A DNA stretch of 64,000 nucleotides from Pseudoxanthomonas sp. z9 (GCF_006542425.1 NZ_VFID01000004.1:62001-126000); one strand, 5' to 3'; counted from the stretch's first letter, positions 8,857 through 18,881 are shown. Notes: generated from the letters alone by a model not told the origin. Program-made: numbers and translations.

Positions 8857-10920
8857 ATGAGCCGCACCGCCCTCGTCACTACCGCCCTGCCCTACGCCAA
8901 TGGCCCGCTGCACCTGGGTCATCTGGTGGGCTACATCCAGGCCGACATCTGGGTCCGTGCCCGCCGCCTGGCCGGGAACACCACCCATTTCGTCTGCGCC
9001 GACGACACCCACGGCACGCCGATCATGCTGGCGGCGGAGAAGGCGGGCACGACGCCGGAAGCTTTCGTGGCGGACGTACAGGCTGGCCACGAGCGCGATT
9101 TCGCCGCCTTCGGCGTGGCGTTCGATCACTACGATTCCACCAACTCGGCGATCAACCGCGAGCTGACCGAAGCCTTCTACGCCAAGCTCGATGCCGGCGG
9201 CCACATCGCCCGTCGCAACGTCGCCCAGTTCTACGATCCGGCCAAGGGCATGTTCCTGCCGGATCGCTACATCAAGGGCATCTGCCCCAACTGCGGTTCG
9301 CCGGATCAGTACGGCGACAACTGCGAGGTCTGCGGCGCGACCTACGCGCCGACCGATCTGAAGGAACCGAAGTCGGTGCTGTCCGGGGCGACGCCGGAAA
9401 TCCGCGACTCCGAACATTTCTTCTTCGAGGTCGGCCGTTTCGAAGGCTTCCTGCGCGAATGGCTGGCAGGAGACGTGGCGCTGCCGGGCGTGAAGGCCAA
9501 GCTGATGGAATGGCTGGATGCCGAAGGCGGCCTGCGCGCGTGGGACATCTCGCGCGACGCGCCCTACTTCGGCTTCGGTATTCCGGGCGCGCCGGGCAAG
9601 TACTTCTATGTCTGGCTGGATGCGCCGATCGGCTACCTGAGCAGCTTCAAGGTGCTGTGCGAACAGCAGGGCCTGGATTTCGACGCCCACCTGCGCGCCG
9701 GTACCGACGTCGAGCTCCACCACTTCATCGGCAAGGACATCGTCAATTTCCACGGCCTGTTCTGGCCGGCGGTACTGCACGGCACCGGCCATCGCGCGCC
9801 GACCCGCCTGCATGTGAACGGCTACCTGACCGTGGACGGCGCCAAGATGTCCAAATCGCGCGGCACCTTCGTGAAGGCGCGCACCTACCTGGATGTCGGC
9901 CTGGAAGCCGAGGCGCTGCGCTACTACTACGCCGCCAAATCCTCCGGCGGCGTCGACGATCTGGATCTGAACCTGGGCGACTTCACCGCGCGGGTGAATG
10001 CGGATCTGGTAGGCAAGTTCGTCAACCTGGCCAGCCGCTGCGCCGGCTTCATCGACAAGCGCTTCGGCGGCCGGCTGGCCGACACGCTGCCGGATGCCGC
10101 GATGTACGACCGCTTCGTGGCCGCGCTGGCACCGGTGCGTGAAGCCTACGAGCGCAACGATCCGGCGGCCGCGATCCGCGCCACCATGGCGCTGGCCGAC
10201 GAAGCCAACCGCTACATCGACGACCGGAAGCCGTGGGTGATCGCCAAGCAGGAAGGCGCCGACGCCGAGTTGCAGGCGGTCTGCACCCAGGGCCTGAACC
10301 TGTTCCGCGTGCTGGCCGCCGCGCTCAAGCCGGTGCTGCCGCGCACCGCGGACCAGGCCGAAGCCTTCCTCGCCTCGCCCGTCACCGCCTGGCCGGATCT
10401 GGATGCGCCGCTCACCGGCCGGAGCATCCAGCCGTACACCGCACTGTTTACCCGCATTGACCCGAAACTGATCGACGCCATGACCGAAGCCTCCAAGGAA
10501 ACCCTCGCCCCGACCGCGGCGCCGGCACCGGCCAAGGCCGCCGCGCCTGCCACGCCCGCCAAGGTGGAAATCGCCGGCGAGGCGCCCGCCACCATCGGCA
10601 TCGACGATTTCGCCAAGCTCGATCTGCGCATCGGCAAGGTGCTGGCCTGCGAGTTCGTCGATGGTTCGGACAAGCTGCTGCGCTTCGAACTGGACGCGGG
10701 GGATCTGGGCAAGCGCCAGATCTTCTCGGGTATCCGCGCCAGCTACGGCGAGCCGGAGAAACTGGTTGGCCGCAACGTGGTGTTCATCGCCAACCTGGCG
10801 CCGCGCAAGATGCGCTTCGGCCTCAGCGAAGGCATGATCCTGTCGGCCGGCTTCGATGGCGGTGCGCTGGCGCTGCTGGACGCCGACAGCGGCGCGCAGC
10901 CGGGCATGCCGGTTCGCTGA
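8857..10920 (+). CDS. metG: Methionine--tRNA ligase
   Basis: A 687-residue class I aminoacyl-tRNA synthetase that charges tRNA-Met and initiator tRNA. The HIGH-type motif is HLGH at residues 19-22, the zinc knuckle CPNC...CEVC lies near 145-160, and the KMSKS loop is exact at residues 330-334. A linker rich in Ala and Pro (about 545-575) leads into a C-terminal EMAPII/Trbp111-like tRNA-binding domain ([15 protein letters not shown] to the end), as in the homodimeric E. coli enzyme of similar size. The rnfB gene follows 55 bases downstream in the same direction. Confidence 0.98.
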   Translation: MSRTALVTTALPYANGPLHLGHLVGYIQADIWVRARRLAGNTTHFVCADDTHGTPIMLAAEKAGTTPEAFVADVQAGHERDFAAFGVAFDHYDSTNSAINRELTEAFYAKLDAGGHIARRNVAQFYDPAKGMFLPDRYIKGICPNCGSPDQYGDNCEVCGATYAPTDLKEPKSVLSGATPEIRDSEHFFFEVGRFEGFLREWLAGDVALPGVKAKLMEWLDAEGGLRAWDISRDAPYFGFGIPGAPGKYFYVWLDAPIGYLSSFKVLCEQQGLDFDAHLRAGTDVELHHFIGKDIVNFHGLFWPAVLHGTGHRAPTRLHVNGYLTVDGAKMSKSRGTFVKARTYLDVGLEAEALRYYYAAKSSGGVDDLDLNLGDFTARVNADLVGKFVNLASRCAGFIDKRFGGRLADTLPDAAMYDRFVAALAPVREAYERNDPAAAIRATMALADEANRYIDDRKPWVIAKQEGADAELQAVCTQGLNLFRVLAAALKPVLPRTADQAEAFLASPVTAWPDLDAPLTGRSIQPYTALFTRIDPKLIDAMTEASKETLAPTAAPAPAKAAAPATPAKVEIAGEAPATIGIDDFAKLDLRIGKVLACEFVDGSDKLLRFELDAGDLGKRQIFSGIRASYGEPEKLVGRNVVFIANLAPRKMRFGLSEGMILSAGFDGGALALLDADSGAQPGMPVR

Positions 10921-10975
10921 GCCGGCTCCGCGATCAGACTGCCTCCGCAGGCCTCCTGCTTCGCCCCGCCCTCGC

Positions 10976-11395
10976 ATGAACCACGCCACGCCCGCACTGG
11001 TCGAACGCCTGGACAGGCTGCTGCCTCAGACCCAGTGCGGCCAGTGCGGTTTCGACGGTTGCCGGCCTTATGCGGAGGCGATGGCGCGCGGCGAGGCCGA
11101 CGTGGATCGCTGTCCGCCCGGCGGCGACGCCGGCGCGCATGCGCTGGCGCGGCTGCTCGACCGTCCCGCGCTTCCCTATGACCGCGCGCGTGGCGAACAC
11201 AAGCCGCCGGCGGTCGCGGTCATCGTCGAGGCCGACTGCATCGGCTGCACCAAGTGCATCCAGGCCTGCCCGGTCGATGCCATCATCGGCGGCGCCAAGC
11301 ACATGCACGTGGTCATCGATCCGCTGTGCACCGGCTGCGAACTCTGCGTGCCGGCCTGTCCGGTCGACTGCATCGTGATGACGCCGGCCGCTTAG
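10976..11395 (+). CDS. rnfB: RnfB-like Fe-S protein, soluble form
   Basis: A 139-residue iron-sulfur protein. The N-terminal part carries the RnfB four-cysteine cluster (CGQCGFDGC with a later Cys in DRCPPGG), and the C-terminal half is a two-[4Fe-4S] ferredoxin with [12 protein letters not shown] and [12 protein letters not shown]. In the classical Rnf/Rsx complex RnfB is membrane anchored; here the N-terminal hydrophobic anchor is absent when ATG 10976 is used, and no rnfACDGE genes are nearby. A longer in-frame extension (to 10856) overlaps metG and does not provide a transmembrane segment. It probably works as a stand-alone electron carrier; partner unknown. It follows metG. Confidence 0.85.
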   Translation: MNHATPALVERLDRLLPQTQCGQCGFDGCRPYAEAMARGEADVDRCPPGGDAGAHALARLLDRPALPYDRARGEHKPPAVAVIVEADCIGCTKCIQACPVDAIIGGAKHMHVVIDPLCTGCELCVPACPVDCIVMTPAA

Positions 11396-11405
11396 CCGGC
11401 GTTTT
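11381..11405 (+). terminator. Terminator overlapping the rnfB stop codon
   Basis: Stem ACGCCGGC (11381-11388) and GCCGGCGT (11395-11402) with a 6-nt loop, ending in four Ts. The rnfB stop codon (11393-11395) lies within the hairpin, which separates rnfB from the convergent GumN-like gene. Confidence 0.65.
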
Positions 11406-11448
11406 CATCGTGCGCGGATATCCGCGCGTATCCAGATTACTTCTACCG

Positions 11449-12402
11449 TTACTTCTGCGGCGCCTTGCACGCCGAGCAGATGCGCTCGACCTGGTAGCCG
11501 CGCGCACGCAACTTCTCGACCACGCCGTCGCTGCCCAGCAGGTGCAGCGCTCCCACGATCACCAGCGTGTCATCGCTGGAGGACTCGGTGAGCCGCTTTT
11601 CGATCTTCGGCACCCAGTTGTCGTTGCGATCGACGTTGATGCGCTGGTACAGACGCGGATACTCGCGCTTCATTTCGGCGGCCATCTCCTCCCACAGCAT
11701 CGCGGCGTCGCCGCGCCGCCAGGCCGCATGCAGTTTCTCGGTCTGGCCGGGCCCCTTCTCCGCCTGGTCCAGGACCTCCTTGAGGAATTGCCGCTGCTCC
11801 ACCGCGTCCATGCCGTCCAGCAGGGTGATCTGATCCAGGGCCTGCTCCAGACCGCTGGCCGGCTTGCCGGCGGATTTGGCCTGTTCCATGAAGTGCGCGT
11901 CCAGGCCGATCTTGGGATCCAGCCCCTGCCGCATCATCTCGGTCACGCTGATGGTCAAGCCGACGAACCAGGGCTTGAACGCGGCGAGATTGGCCACCGG
12001 CATCCCGTTCTTGGCGGCATAGGCCTCCAGCTTCGTCCAGGTGGCCTCGTCCAGATCATCACGCAGGCTCTTGCCGTCGCTGCGCAGCGCAGCCTGCATC
12101 ATCCGGGTGGACAGCGCCGGTCCCATTTCGTCCGGGGACAATTCGAACATCACCGACTCGGCGTCCGCGAAAGCGCCGTCCACGTCCCGCGCCAGCGGAT
12201 AGTCCGCGGGTTTGAGCATGTGGAAGGAACCGAGCAGATACACGGCGTTGTCGCTGTCGGACACCTTCCACAGCAGGGGCACCGGCGCTTCGGCCTGCGA
12301 TTTTGGCGCATCGGCGAATGCCGGGAATGCAACCGCCGCGAGCGCGGCCAGGCCAATGGCGCGCAGCCGGCGCATCTTCTTTCCGCGAGGTGTCTGATTC
12401 AT
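11449..12402 (-). CDS. TraB/GumN family protein
   Basis: A 317-residue secreted protein with a basic signal peptide (KKMRRLRAIGLAALAAVAFPAFA). The TraB/GumN signature is present at both ends: YLLGSFHMLKPADYPL after the signal and DTLVIVGALHLLGSDGV followed by LRARGYQVERI near the C terminus. Members with these GxxH motifs resemble the Tiki/TraB metalloprotease-like fold; GumN in Xanthomonas lies at the end of the xanthan cluster but has no proven role. The start codon overlaps the stop of the upstream DUF1684 gene (ATGA), so the two are translationally coupled. Confidence 0.85.
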   Translation of the reverse strand: MNQTPRGKKMRRLRAIGLAALAAVAFPAFADAPKSQAEAPVPLLWKVSDSDNAVYLLGSFHMLKPADYPLARDVDGAFADAESVMFELSPDEMGPALSTRMMQAALRSDGKSLRDDLDEATWTKLEAYAAKNGMPVANLAAFKPWFVGLTISVTEMMRQGLDPKIGLDAHFMEQAKSAGKPASGLEQALDQITLLDGMDAVEQRQFLKEVLDQAEKGPGQTEKLHAAWRRGDAAMLWEEMAAEMKREYPRLYQRINVDRNDNWVPKIEKRLTESSSDDTLVIVGALHLLGSDGVVEKLRARGYQVERICSACKAPQK

Positions 12403-13370
12403 TGCGTGGCCTTCTGTGAGGGGCGCGCGGTCGCCGCGGGCGCCAGCTTGTAGGTCTGTTCACCGGCGCTGATCGCCAGATCCAGGCGGTTTTCCGGAGG
12501 CGGCAGCGGACATGTCGCGAATGGCGTGAATGCGCAGGGCGGGTTGTAGGCCTGGTTGAAATCCAGCCAGACCTTGCCGTCGACGACCGGCGGCGCGTCC
12601 AGGAAGCGGCCGGCCGGATAGCTGCCATGGCCGCTGGTGCGGTCGGCCAGCACGAAGAACAGTTCCCCGCCGGGCTCGCCCAGCGCTTCGAGCCTATAAC
12701 GGCGCCCATCCCGTTCGAACTCCACCGCACCGGGGTTCGGCGACGGCGTGGTGGTGCCGGTGATGTCGACGATCGGGATCGTCTTGCCCGGCGGATGCGG
12801 CACGAAGCGGGCCTGGATTTTCCAGTCCGCGGCCGCCGGCCAGTACTTCAGGCCCGCGAACCGCACCCGACTTTCCGCGTCGGCGTGCTTCACCCGCAGC
12901 GCGTGGCGGCCACCGCGTTCGATCACCGTCAACCATCCTTTGCCGTCGTCGAAGCCGATGACACCGGGCGACTCGTCGTGATCGCTCGGGACTTCCACCT
13001 TGGCGCTGATTGGCTGGCCGTTGAACGTCACCGCCACGCCCGGCTCGGGGGTGAAATGGATGCGCCCTTCCTCGTCGGACAGCATGCCCAACCTGGCCGG
13101 GCCGACCGCCAGGCGGATGCCGCTGTCCGGGCCGTTGCCAATGTAGTGCGCCTTCAGCTGGATCCAGTGCAGGCCGACCAGGCTGGTCCAGCCGTCAGGC
13201 TTCAGCAGTTCCTCGCGCCGCTGCGCGCGCCACTGATCCTCGGCTGCCATGAAAGCGGGATCCTGCACCTTAAGCGGCGCATTGCTCCCATTTTCATCCG
13301 TCGCATCGCGCTGGCATGCGGCCAGCAACAGCAGCCCAGCCACGCAGGCAAATTGTCGCCAAGTTCCCAT
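12399..13370 (-). CDS. DUF1684 domain lipoprotein
   Basis: A 323-residue protein with a lipoprotein signal (FACVAGLLLLAAC, Cys near residue 19) and a single DUF1684 domain: KPDGWTSLVGLHWI, PDSGIRLAVGPARLG, GRRYRLEA and, near the end, GKVWLDFNQAYNPPCAF, a conserved stretch of the family. ATG 13368-13370 shares its A with the mutL stop (TGATG), which fixes the start and indicates coupling to mutL; an in-frame extension into mutL lacks any signal. The family has no established biochemical function. Predicted location: membrane-tethered in the periplasm. Confidence 0.85.
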   Translation of the reverse strand: MGTWRQFACVAGLLLLAACQRDATDENGSNAPLKVQDPAFMAAEDQWRAQRREELLKPDGWTSLVGLHWIQLKAHYIGNGPDSGIRLAVGPARLGMLSDEEGRIHFTPEPGVAVTFNGQPISAKVEVPSDHDESPGVIGFDDGKGWLTVIERGGRHALRVKHADAESRVRFAGLKYWPAAADWKIQARFVPHPPGKTIPIVDITGTTTPSPNPGAVEFERDGRRYRLEALGEPGGELFFVLADRTSGHGSYPAGRFLDAPPVVDGKVWLDFNQAYNPPCAFTPFATCPLPPPENRLDLAISAGEQTYKLAPAATARPSQKATQ

Positions 13371-15109
13371 CACGTCCCCCGACTGAATCCACGTTCGATT
13401 TCGGCAAGCCCGAACCGACGCCAGAGCGCACCCGCCTCGCCGTCGCCGGCGTCGATGCGTTCGACCTCGCGCAGCAGGGCATTCATTTCCGCCAGCGTCA
13501 TGCCGCGCGGCGCGGGCACGCCGTGGCCGGCCATCACCGCGAGCAAGCGCTCCACGCGCGCGTCTTCCGATTCCCGTGCACCATCGCCGCCAACCGCCGC
13601 CAGCACATCGCGCAGCAGCGCTTCCGGGTCGGCGTCCACCAGCAGCGCCGGAACCGCGCGCAGGCGCAGGCCTGTCTCGCCCGCCGGTTCGACGGACAGG
13701 CCCAGCGAGGCCAGCCATGCCGCATGCCGCGCACCCCATCGCGCCGCTTCCGGATCGACCTCCAGTTCCAGCGGCAACAACAACGGCTGTGCGTGCAATC
13801 CGATGCCCGCGCGCGCCGCGTGCAGGCGTGCCAGCATCAACCGGCGGTGGGTGGCCGGCAGGTCGAGCAGGACCATGCCCTGCGCGTCCTGGGCCAGCAG
13901 ATAACGACCGTGCAGCACCGCGACCGCGAATCCCAGCGGCGGCACCTCGCCGTCCAGTGTCGGTGAAAGTGGCGGCATCGCCGGTTGCGACGGCAACGCG
14001 CCATGCTCGCCGTACAGGGCTTCGTAGAACGCGCGTGCCTCGCGCACCTGCGCCACCGCCGGCAACGCATGCACGCCATCGGCGCCCTGCGGCATCGCCA
14101 GCGCCCGTGCCATCGTCGCGCGGGTTTCGGCCAATGCCTCGTGCAGCGTGCGCAGGACAAAGTCGTAGATCAGCCGTGCGTCGCGGAAACGCACTTCATG
14201 CTTGGCCGGATGCACGTTGACGTCGACGCGGGTCGGATCCAGTTCCAGGAACAGCACGTAGGCCGGCTGGCGTCCATGGAACAGCACGTCCTTGTACGCG
14301 CTCTTGGCCGCATGGCCGATGTTGCGATCGCGCACGGCGCGGCCATTCACGTACAGATATTGCTGATCCCCAGTCGCGCGCGAATACTGCGGCTGCGCGA
14401 TCCAGCCATGCAGGCGCAGGCCGGCGGCGGCATGCTCGATGCGCAGCGCCTGCTCCACGAAGGTGTCGCCGAGGGTCTCGCGCACCCGTGCCAGCGGATC
14501 GGTGCCATCCGGCCGGTAGCGGCGCGCCGGCTTGCCGTCCACCCCGACCCGCAGTTCGATTTCCGGCCGCGCCAGCGCGAGCGAACGCAGCCACTCCTCG
14601 ATGTGCCCCAGTTCGGTGCGCCCGGCGCGCAGGAACTTGCGGCGCGCGGGCACGTTGTAGAACAGATCCCGCACTTCCACGGTCGTGCCGGGCGGATGTG
14701 GCGCCGGCGCCACTTCACCCAGTTGGCCGCCATCCGCGCGCAATGCCGCACCATGCGCGTCATCGATGCGTCGCGACGTCAGCAGGAAACGGCTCACCGA
14801 CGCGATCGAAGGCAATGCCTCGCCGCGAAACCCCAGGGTAGCGACGGCTTCCAGATCATCCAGCGACGCGATCTTGCTGGTGGCATGTCGCGAGATCGCC
14901 AGCGGCAGTTCCGCGGCCGGAATGCCGCCGCCATCGTCGCGAATCCGGATCAGGCGGATGCCGCCTTCTTCCAGATCGATGTCCACGCGCCGCGCCCCCG
15001 CGTCCAGCGCGTTTTCCACCAGTTCCTTGACCACCGACGCCGGGCGCTCCACCACCTCGCCCGCGGCGATCTGGTTGATGAGGGTGTCGGGCAGTTGGCG
15101 GATCGGCAC
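13370..15109 (-). CDS. mutL: DNA mismatch repair protein MutL
   Basis: A 579-residue protein that links mismatch recognition by MutS to downstream excision. The N-terminal GHKL ATPase is complete ([25 protein letters not shown] region, [20 protein letters not shown]), followed by the transducer domain, a variable linker and a C-terminal dimerisation domain. The C-terminal domain reads [11 protein letters not shown] where endonuclease-type MutL proteins carry DQHA(X)2E(X)4E, so the nuclease motif appears to be missing, as in E. coli MutL. The start is GTG (15107-15109). It follows amiC by 75 bases in the conserved order nnr-tsaE-ami-mutL. Confidence 0.96.
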   Translation of the reverse strand: MPIRQLPDTLINQIAAGEVVERPASVVKELVENALDAGARRVDIDLEEGGIRLIRIRDDGGGIPAAELPLAISRHATSKIASLDDLEAVATLGFRGEALPSIASVSRFLLTSRRIDDAHGAALRADGGQLGEVAPAPHPPGTTVEVRDLFYNVPARRKFLRAGRTELGHIEEWLRSLALARPEIELRVGVDGKPARRYRPDGTDPLARVRETLGDTFVEQALRIEHAAAGLRLHGWIAQPQYSRATGDQQYLYVNGRAVRDRNIGHAAKSAYKDVLFHGRQPAYVLFLELDPTRVDVNVHPAKHEVRFRDARLIYDFVLRTLHEALAETRATMARALAMPQGADGVHALPAVAQVREARAFYEALYGEHGALPSQPAMPPLSPTLDGEVPPLGFAVAVLHGRYLLAQDAQGMVLLDLPATHRRLMLARLHAARAGIGLHAQPLLLPLELEVDPEAARWGARHAAWLASLGLSVEPAGETGLRLRAVPALLVDADPEALLRDVLAAVGGDGARESEDARVERLLAVMAGHGVPAPRGMTLAEMNALLREVERIDAGDGEAGALWRRFGLAEIERGFSRGT

Positions 15110-15184
15110 GTCGGGGCGGCGTGTTCGCCGTCGCGGGAAGTCAGTGCGGATGATAGCCGAGCGATGGCCCGACGCGGTGCTCGC

Positions 15185-16786
15185 TCAGGGCGCGCCGGCG
15201 GCTCCGCCCGCAGCGGCACTGCGTGCCTCGGCTTCGGCCTGCGCGCGCGCGGCGAACAGCGTGCCCGGCGGCGGCTGGCGGGTGAAGTAGGTGTTGACGC
15301 CATCCAGCACGGCCGCGGCCACCTTGCGCTGGTAGGCCGGATCCTTCAGCCGCTTTTCCTCGTCCGGATTGGAGATGAAGGCGGTTTCCACCAGCATCGA
15401 CGGCATGTCGGAGGTGCGCAGCACCGCGAAGTTGGCGCGTTCGATGTTCGGCTTGTGGTTGTTGCCGACCCGTTTCAGGCCGTCGAGCACATGGTTGGCG
15501 GCATCTTCCGAAGCGCGCATGTGGCCGCTCTGGGCCAGGTCCAGCAGCACCGAACCCAGCGTGTTGTCGACCTTCTGCAGGGCGACGCCGCCGATCAGGT
15601 CGGAGGCGTTTTCCTTGTCCGCCAGCCAGCGTGCGCGTTGCGAGGACGCGCCCTTGAGGGACAGCACGTACACGGAGGAACCCCGCGCCGAACGGTTTTC
15701 CGCGGCGTCCGCATGGATCGACACGAAGATGTCGGCGCCCGCCGCGCGGGCCTTGCGGGCGCGCATGTTGAGCGGGATGAAGACATCGCTGTCGCGGGTC
15801 ATGTACGCCTTCATGCCCGGCGTGGCGTTGATCTGGCGCGCCAGTTCGCGCCCGATCGCCAACACGACGTTCTTCTCGTAGGTGCCGCCCTGGCCGACGG
15901 CACCCGAATCCTGGCCACCGTGGCCGGGGTCGATGGCCACGATCAGCGGACGCATGCCGGCGCGCATGCCGACCCGCGGCACGGGTTCCTGCGGCGCGGG
16001 CGCGACCGTCGAAGCCACGTCCTCCGGCGCCGGCGTGGCCGGCTTGCCGGTGGCGATGGTGTACGGAACGCCGCCGGGCGTCATGCCTGCGGCATTCGGC
16101 TGGGCCGGTGCAACCTGCGCGGTCGCCTGCCCGTTGAGGATGGCCTGCGGCGATGGCGAAGGCGTCGATACCGACGGCGCGCGCTCGGCCGGACGTGTCG
16201 TCGCCGTGGTGGCCGGTGCATTGGCCTGCTGCGCGACCTGTGCCGCCAATGCGGCGGTGGCTTGGCCGGCCGAAGGCGTCGACGCGGTCGGCGGCGGTAT
16301 CGCCGTCGCCGGGTTCGTCGCATTGTTCGGTGCGGATGCAGGGGTGCCCGCGGCGGGCGTCTTGGCGACGGCGGGGCCATCGCCCGGCCACTCGATGACC
16401 AGGCGCGCACCGCCTTCAGCGGCCTCCACGCGTGGCTTGAGCGCGGTGACGGGGCCGGCCAGATCGAACACGACCCGCAATGTGCCCGGATTGGGCTGGC
16501 CGGTGCGCACCGCCGTGACGATGCCCTGTCCGGCCGGCAGCTTCAGGCCACGCGTGGCGTTGGAGGCCGGCAGGTCGACCACCAGGCGCTCCGGCCCATG
16601 CAGCGCCAGGGTCTTGAACTCGCCCTTGCCCTGCAGGTGGATTTCAGCCCGGGTGCCGGTCGCGCCGTTGCTCAGCTGGACCGCGCTGACCTCGCCGGCG
16701 GAGGCCGTTCCGGCGCACGCCGAAGCCATCACCAACCCGAGAGCGGCGATGCGGAGGCGTCGAAATGGAGGTTTCCCCGGGGACAT
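15185..16786 (-). CDS. amiC: N-acetylmuramoyl-L-alanine amidase (AmiB/AmiC type)
   Basis: A 533-residue zinc amidase that splits septal peptidoglycan between MurNAc and the peptide during cell separation. Order: signal peptide (RRLRIAALGLVMASACAGTA), an AMIN targeting domain (about 30-135, with PERLVVDLPAS and LRVVFDLAGPV), a long Ala/Pro/Thr linker (about 140-275), and an Amidase_3 domain (about 280-515). Zinc and catalytic features visible are DPGHGG, the Glu of YEKNVV, the His of SIHADA and the Glu of VETAFISNPDEE. There is no LysM domain. The gene sits between tsaE and mutL as amiB does in E. coli; the symbol is by domain type only. Confidence 0.93.
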   Translation of the reverse strand: MSPGKPPFRRLRIAALGLVMASACAGTASAGEVSAVQLSNGATGTRAEIHLQGKGEFKTLALHGPERLVVDLPASNATRGLKLPAGQGIVTAVRTGQPNPGTLRVVFDLAGPVTALKPRVEAAEGGARLVIEWPGDGPAVAKTPAAGTPASAPNNATNPATAIPPPTASTPSAGQATAALAAQVAQQANAPATTATTRPAERAPSVSTPSPSPQAILNGQATAQVAPAQPNAAGMTPGGVPYTIATGKPATPAPEDVASTVAPAPQEPVPRVGMRAGMRPLIVAIDPGHGGQDSGAVGQGGTYEKNVVLAIGRELARQINATPGMKAYMTRDSDVFIPLNMRARKARAAGADIFVSIHADAAENRSARGSSVYVLSLKGASSQRARWLADKENASDLIGGVALQKVDNTLGSVLLDLAQSGHMRASEDAANHVLDGLKRVGNNHKPNIERANFAVLRTSDMPSMLVETAFISNPDEEKRLKDPAYQRKVAAAVLDGVNTYFTRQPPPGTLFAARAQAEAEARSAAAGGAAGAP

Positions 16787-16861
16787 GCGGCGGATTCAAG
16801 CACCAACCGCCGAGGAATGCAAGAAGTTTTCCCTTAATAATCCGTGACCTGCCGGATCTTC

Positions 16862-17353
16862 CTACACCGTCGGGACAGGTGATCGAGGCAACTGGGCACT
16901 TTTTTCCAGGCGCGCCAGCCACGCTTGCCCGGCGTCGTCCGTGGCTTCCAGCGTGACCGCGCGACCATCCCCCTCAACCGCCAGCCGCACCCGCAGGTCG
17001 CAGGCGGGCAGGCCGGCGCCGCCACGCTCGGGCCATTCGACCAGCCAGAGCGTCGCCGTGCCTTCGTCCAGGCCGAGAAAATCCAGTTCCCCCGCGTCGC
17101 CGATGCGGTACAGGTCCAGGTGCCAGGCTTCGCCGTCGGCGATCGGGTAACGCTCCACCAGGGTATAGGTCGGGCTGCGGATCGCGCCCTGCACGCCCAA
17201 GGCCCGCAGCAATGCGCGCGCCAGGGTGGACTTGCCCGCGCCCAGATCGCCTTGCAGGTGGACCACGGCGCTGGCCGGCCGGGTGGCCGCGAGCGCGCGT
17301 CCGAGCGCGTCGGTCGCTTCGCTGTCGGAAAGGAACAGGGACAAGGATTCCAT
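16862..17353 (-). CDS. tsaE: tRNA threonylcarbamoyladenosine biosynthesis ATPase TsaE
   Basis: A 163-residue P-loop ATPase, the family's normal size. Walker A is GDLGAGKST, followed by the conserved SPTYTLVE, HLDLYRI and LVEWPERG segments. With TsaB, TsaC and TsaD it makes the t6A37 modification in ANN-decoding tRNAs. It lies 29 bases downstream of nnr and upstream of amiC. A -10-like TAGAAT sits seven bases before the ATG and no Shine-Dalgarno sequence is visible, so it may also be made from a leaderless message. Confidence 0.96.
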   Translation of the reverse strand: MESLSLFLSDSEATDALGRALAATRPASAVVHLQGDLGAGKSTLARALLRALGVQGAIRSPTYTLVERYPIADGEAWHLDLYRIGDAGELDFLGLDEGTATLWLVEWPERGGAGLPACDLRVRLAVEGDGRAVTLEATDDAGQAWLARLEKSAQLPRSPVPTV

Positions 17354-17359
17354 ACCGCG

Positions 17360-17365
17360 ATTCTA
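17360..17365 (-). promoter_or_regulatory. -10-like TAGAAT immediately before tsaE
   Basis: On the minus strand TAGAAT is separated from the tsaE ATG by six bases (CGCGGT), which would put the transcription start at or next to the A of the start codon. No -35 match was found, so this is tentative. Confidence 0.35.
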
Positions 17366-17382
17366 GCCTTCGCCGCGCCTGC

Positions 17383-18858
17383 TCAGGGATTGGCAAGCCG
17401 CCGCACGATCGGCATCAGATCCGAAGGCAGCAGGCCGCGTTCGCCTTCTTCAGCGGCAACATCGCCCGCCAGCGAATGCAGCAGCGCGCCCGCGCGCGCC
17501 GCGTCGAACGCGGGCAATCCCTGCGCGCGCAGCGCGGCGATGATGCCGGTCAGCACATCGCCCATGCCCCCCACGGCCATGCCCGGATTGCCCGCATCAA
17601 CAACACAGGATATTTCGCCGTGCGCGGCAACGATCGTGCCGGCGCCCTTCAGCACGATCACCGCGCGATGACGCTCGGCCAGCGCGTGCGCGGCGGCGAA
17701 GCGATCCTGTTGCACCTCGCGCGTGTCCACGCCCAGCAGGCGCGCCGCTTCACCGGGATGCGGCGTCAGGATCGCGTCGCGCAGTTCGTGCGGATGCGCG
17801 GCCAGCAGGTTCAGGGCATCGGCGTCCAGCACGCAGGGTGGTTGCGCCCGCAGCACTAGTTCGAACAGCCCGCGTCCCCAGTCGTCCTGCCCCAGTCCGG
17901 GGCCAAGCGCGACGACATCGGCCTGCGTCAGCAGCGGTGCCAGTTCCTCGCCGGATTCGACTGCGCGCACCATCGCTTCCGGCCGACGTGCCAGCAGGGG
18001 CGCGACGTGGCGTTCGCGGGTGGCGACGCGGAGCAGGCCGGCGCCGGCACGCAGCGCCGCTTCCGCGCACAACGCGATCGCGCCACCGCTGCCGTGATCC
18101 CCGCCGATGCACAGCACCCGGCCGGATTCGCCCTTGTGGGTATTGCGCCGGCGCGGCAACAGCCAGCGCGCGAGCGCTTCCGCGCCCAGCCCGCTGGCGG
18201 CGGCGGCGACACCGGCGAAGGTTTCGTCCTCGACTTCGAGTTCGTCCAGCGCGCACGCGCCGGTGTATTCCAGCGCCTGGCCGGTGCGCAGTCCCACGTG
18301 CTCGGCAATGAACTGCAACGTGCGCGAGGCCACCACCGCCACGCCGGGCACGTGTCCGCGATCGGCATCCACGCCGCTGGGAACATCGAGCGCGAACACC
18401 GGCGCGCCCTGCGCGTTGATCGCCTCGATCAGGCGCGCGGAACCCGCATCCGGCGCACGCGACAGGCCGATGCCGAACAAGGCGTCGACCACCACGTCGG
18501 CGGGCGGCAGCGGTCCACCGCCATGCAGTTCGATGCGTCCGCCCGCGGCGATGTAGTCGGTACAGGCGCGCTGGCTGGACGGCGTGCGCGGCACGTGCTC
18601 GTCCAGGTGCACCACCGTGACCACGTGCCCGGAGCGCTGCGCCAGTTGCGCCAGCACGTAGCCGTCTCCGCCGTTGTTGCCGGGTCCGCACACCACCACC
18701 AGGCGCTGGGCCCGCGGCCAGTGATCCAGCAGGTGCCGCCAGGCCGCCTGTCCCGCCCGCAGCATCAGGGCATGCGAATCGCCGCCGAGCCGGGCGGTGG
18801 CGCGCGCGTCCAGTTCGCGCGCGGCGGTGGTGTCGTACAGGGGAAAGCTGCCGGACAT
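17383..18858 (-). CDS. nnr: Bifunctional NAD(P)HX epimerase / ADP-dependent NAD(P)HX dehydratase
   Basis: A 491-residue metabolite-repair enzyme that restores hydrated NADH and NADPH. The N-terminal half is the epimerase (YjeF_N; GPGNNGGDGYVLA, DALFGIG, DVPSGVDADRG) and the C-terminal half the dehydratase (ribokinase-like; GGDHGSGGAIALCAEAALRAG, LTPHPGEAARLLG, and the signature NPGMAVGGMGDVLTG). Start ATG 18856-18858 opens the conserved N terminus; the longer frame overlaps queG on the other strand and has no homologous look. It is divergent from queG with only 23 bases between, and upstream of tsaE, the same neighbours as in E. coli. Confidence 0.95.
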   Translation of the reverse strand: MSGSFPLYDTTAARELDARATARLGGDSHALMLRAGQAAWRHLLDHWPRAQRLVVVCGPGNNGGDGYVLAQLAQRSGHVVTVVHLDEHVPRTPSSQRACTDYIAAGGRIELHGGGPLPPADVVVDALFGIGLSRAPDAGSARLIEAINAQGAPVFALDVPSGVDADRGHVPGVAVVASRTLQFIAEHVGLRTGQALEYTGACALDELEVEDETFAGVAAAASGLGAEALARWLLPRRRNTHKGESGRVLCIGGDHGSGGAIALCAEAALRAGAGLLRVATRERHVAPLLARRPEAMVRAVESGEELAPLLTQADVVALGPGLGQDDWGRGLFELVLRAQPPCVLDADALNLLAAHPHELRDAILTPHPGEAARLLGVDTREVQQDRFAAAHALAERHRAVIVLKGAGTIVAAHGEISCVVDAGNPGMAVGGMGDVLTGIIAALRAQGLPAFDAARAGALLHSLAGDVAAEEGERGLLPSDLMPIVRRLANP

Positions 18859-18865
18859 GCGGGCG

Positions 18866-18875
18866 ATTCTATACT
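18866..18875. promoter_or_regulatory. Overlapping divergent -10 elements for nnr and queG
   Basis: The 23-base nnr/queG gap contains ATTCTATACT. Read on the plus strand it gives TATACT (18870-18875) six bases before the queG ATG at 18882; read on the minus strand it gives TAGAAT (18871-18866) seven bases before the nnr ATG at 18858. Neither gene has a Shine-Dalgarno sequence. The geometry predicts leaderless transcripts both ways. Confidence 0.55.
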
Positions 18876-18881
18876 TGTCGC

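Noticed and set aside
11254-12453. A 399-codon plus-strand frame over the GumN-like gene
   Set aside because: Antisense shadow; the minus-strand gene has a signal peptide and family motifs.
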